DNA of 64,000 nt. Source: an uncultured Bacteroidia bacterium (GTDB lineage Bacteria > Bacteroidota > Bacteroidia > Bacteroidales > UBA932). This document shows, piece by piece, positions 63,815 to 64,000 of the stretch. Positions within the stretch are counted from its first letter, which is position 1, and the number at the start of each line of letters is the position of its first letter. The position numbers and the translations under genes were made by a program. Under the pieces are notes generated by a model. It did no database searches and had not been told where the DNA came from. It worked only from the letters and a program-made list of their open reading frames with translations. The stretch spans positions 55,801-119,800 of the forward strand of contig CACXNA010000015.1 in NCBI GenBank assembly GCA_902768985.1, written 5' to 3'.

Positions 63815-63872
63815 TGGTCCCAGGTTTGCAATTCCCTTATGCGGTTCCGATAAGGAACTCCGGGAATAAGGG
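63815..63872 (+). promoter_or_regulatory. Candidate sigma-54 promoter and structured leader of hsp20
   Basis: TTGGTCCCAGGTTTGCA (63814-63830) has the sigma-54 layout: GG (63816-63817), exactly 10 bases, then GC (63828-63829). Just downstream the leader can fold as nested arms: CCCTTAT (63834-63840) with ATAAGGG (63866-63872), and GTTCC with GGAAC inside. A second inverted repeat, CTTTAAA/TTTAAAG, lies at 63886-63907, right before the start codon. Heat-controlled access to the start is possible but unproven. Confidence 0.4.
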
Positions 63873-63917
63873 TCCGCAGGAGGGCCTTTAAACCGGGACG
63901 TTTAAAGTTTTTGAACT

Positions 63918-64000
63918 ATGTTACCTGCAAGAAGAACGCATGATAGCTGGTTGCCGGACATTTTCAATGACTTTTTCGACAACAGCTGGATGGAACGGAC
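63918..64000 (+). CDS. Small heat-shock protein (Hsp20) start, 3' end outside the window
   Basis: Only 27 codons are visible: MLPARRTHDSWLPDIFNDFF then DNSWMER. This closely matches the N-terminus of Bacteroidetes Hsp20/alpha-crystallin proteins (a short RR, SWLPxIFNDFFD motif). ATP-independent chaperone that binds unfolding proteins. The call is based on this short stretch only. Confidence 0.75.
   Translation, partial: MLPARRTHDSWLPDIFNDFFDNSWMER

Larger units (their letters stand above)
63484..63917. other. 434-bp gene-free stretch between tRNA-Asp and hsp20
   Basis: Contains the tRNA terminator (63487-63523), a CCATTTT-gtctc-AAAAATGG inverted repeat (about 63753-63771), a candidate sigma-54 promoter and a structured hsp20 leader. 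The part 63530-63750 is AT-richer than the surroundings and holds no recognisable gene or RNA. Confidence 0.6.

Overview
The window is a chromosomal piece of a GC-rich member of the Bacteroidales, probably an uncultured gut or rumen lineage. Three lines of evidence support this. Promoters have the Bacteroidetes form (TTG or TTTG, 19-20 bases, TAnnTTTG). There are outer-membrane beta-barrel receptors, SpII lipoproteins and hemicellulose-degrading enzymes. A PPi-type phosphofructokinase, a TrpB2-type tryptophan synthase and a combined chorismate mutase/prephenate dehydratase are present. The high GC content creates many long antisense open frames, which are not reported as genes.

Layout. 1-7.6 kb: a five-gene leftward operon (ligA, a YihY/BrkB membrane protein, a RelA/SpoT enzyme, an Ig-like lipoprotein, a truncated barrel protein). 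7.6-12.8 kb: an 88-bp tandem repeat, a LytS/LytTR two-component pair and an outer-membrane receptor whose promoter carries four 9-mers spaced 20-21 bp. 12.8-18.7 kb: a small secreted protein, a membrane-bound LytTR regulator, a propeller lipoprotein with an ExbB-like protein, phosphofructokinase, and 5'-nucleotidase. 18.7-23.7 kb: a second receptor, a frame-broken M56-peptidase/TonB gene and its BlaI repressor. 23.7-28.2 kb: TrpB2, threonine aldolase, YbaK and a GH43 enzyme. 28.3-35.0 kb: an accessory module of lipoproteins, an S41 protease, a barrel protein and a membrane-spanning AraC regulator, with two near-identical 95-bp promoter copies. 34.9-38.1 kb: MutT and two tandem nucleoside hydrolases. 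38.2-44.4 kb: lipoamide dehydrogenase and two tandem GH3 enzymes. 44.5-48.6 kb: an aromatic amino acid operon (pheA, aroC, tyrA, DAHP synthase). 48.6-54.3 kb: ALDH3, SDR, acyl-CoA ligase, acyltransferase and aminotransferase. 54.4-63.3 kb: a DUF3737 protein, a YidE-type transporter, a GH10-CE1 xylanase/esterase and an amino-acid ABC transporter with two fused binding-protein/permease genes. 63.4-64.0 kb: tRNA-Asp and the start of an Hsp20 gene.

How it fits together. The GH10-CE1, GH43 and GH3 enzymes suggest breakdown of feruloylated xylan or similar polymers. The regulatory DNA is the most distinctive part. Several promoters carry direct repeats about 21 bp apart immediately upstream of the -33 element, next to genes for LytTR or AraC regulators. 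This predicts small local circuits. The best candidate for an undescribed system is the 28.3-35.0 kb module, where one membrane-spanning lipoprotein/TPR/AraC regulator sits between two copies of its presumed target promoter. All functional calls rest on reading the sequence and on recalled family features; no database search was possible.
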